Source of the DNA: Pedobacter panaciterrae
GTDB taxonomy: Bacteria; Bacteroidota; Bacteroidia; Sphingobacteriales; Sphingobacteriaceae
Direction: 5' to 3'
NCBI RefSeq assembly: GCF_001636695.1
Contig: NZ_LGEL01000020.1
Span: 124,001-188,000, forward strand
Length of the DNA: 64,000 bases
Position 1 is the stretch's first letter; each line of letters begins with the position of its first letter. Both the position numbers and the translations under genes were made by a program. Under the pieces are notes generated by a model. That model did not search any database, was not told the DNA's origin, and saw nothing but the letters and a program-made list of their open reading frames with translations. This document shows positions 63,661-64,000 of this stretch, piece by piece.

Positions 63661-64000
63661 CTAATTAACTGCGTCGTTGATTTTGCCTGATAATTCTGTT
63701 ATTGCCTTACCTAAACGCAAACCGAAACCGGTTAGTAAAGCACCATCCATGGTAATGAACTTTTTATTTTTACCTGCGTTTGTTTGTGCTATACCCTGAA
63801 TGGTTTCCAAACCCTTTGCACCACCTAAACTCTGCAAACCATCATCAAACAATAAGATCACATCCGGGTTGGCTTTAACAAGTGCTTCAGAGGTTAATGG
63901 TTTATATTCAGAAAATCCGGTAACTGCATTTTTTGCTCCGGCCAATTCAATCACTTTATCTACTTGTGTGCCTAAGCCGCCAACCATCATAGTTCCCGTA
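63661..64000 (-). CDS. hmuT: Haem-binding periplasmic protein, partial (C-terminal part)
   Basis: The frame runs off the right edge, so the true start and signal peptide are missing. The visible part has TGTMMVGGLGTQVDKVIELAGAKN, the NPDVILLFDDGLQSLGG segment and LTGFGLRLGKAITELSGK, which match the C-terminal lobe of periplasmic ABC haem/iron-complex binding proteins. The operon context indicates haem as ligand. Confidence 0.88.
   Translation of the reverse strand, partial: TGTMMVGGLGTQVDKVIELAGAKNAVTGFSEYKPLTSEALVKANPDVILLFDDGLQSLGGAKGLETIQGIAQTNAGKNKKFITMDGALLTGFGLRLGKAITELSGKINDAVN

Overview
The window looks like chromosomal DNA of a Bacteroidota bacterium, most likely Sphingobacteriaceae and close to Pedobacter. 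This rests on two SusC/SusD outer-membrane pairs, a hybrid two-component regulator with beta-propeller repeats, the long (about 667-residue) form of IspG, TAnnTTTG-type -7 boxes, AT-rich intergenic DNA and almost no Shine-Dalgarno signal. The genus is inferred from gene content, not from a search. I saw no rRNA, tRNA, transposase or CRISPR array.

Layout. (1) 0.1-4.6 kb: a hybrid sensor kinase, a lone ABC ATPase, and a 310-bp inverted and tandem repeat array. (2) 4.6-6.7 kb: an ECF sigma factor, a putative anti-sigma protein and an outer-membrane protein. (3) 6.8-15.9 kb, minus strand: a haem-synthesis operon hemA, hemC-hemD fusion, hemB, hemL, a two-component pair, a TPR-like membrane protein, hemE and a HemJ-like oxidase. 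A 33-bp inverted repeat pair brackets an AT-rich stretch between hemCD and hemB. (4) 16-17.6 kb: an alpha/beta hydrolase and a DUF2911 protein. (5) 17.6-42.5 kb, all minus strand: a large carbohydrate locus made of two abutting operons. The upstream one runs susC2, susD2, DUF6807, ThuA, two exported Gfo/Idh oxidoreductases, an FGGY (gluconokinase-like) kinase, and a hybrid two-component regulator as its last gene. The second runs GH31 (PA14-containing, alpha-xylosidase-like), susC1, susD1 and a surface lipoprotein. (6) 42.9-46 kb, plus strand: a LacI repressor, an SDR and a mannonate dehydratase. (7) 46-49 kb: an arsenic operon (arsR, DUF6428, arsC, acr3). (8) 49-60.5 kb: a decayed DeoR gene, another Gfo/Idh protein, a 7TM sensor kinase, ispG, envelope-stress membrane proteins (RDD, LiaF-like, PspC), an SDR, MlaE/MlaF and a methyltransferase. 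(9) 60.7-64 kb: a haem-uptake operon (hmuT partial, hmuU, hmuV, hemS).

How the parts fit. A 28-bp perfect LacI-type palindrome precedes the SDR-uxuA pair, and a close copy lies upstream of susC2, so the repressor probably controls both arms. Because the susC2 operon ends with the hybrid regulator gene, and a pair of 16-bp direct repeats 22 bp apart lies in front of GH31-susC1, the sequence suggests a two-tier circuit: LacI ligand first, then hybrid-regulator activation of the second transport system. The oxidoreductase, ThuA, DUF6807, gluconokinase and uronate genes suggest a sugar-oxidising or sugar-acid route rather than plain hydrolysis. That is the best candidate for an undescribed system here.

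A dispersed palindromic repeat (CGTCATCTCGACGA ... TCGTCGAGATGACG) occurs three times between genes, twice between convergent genes.
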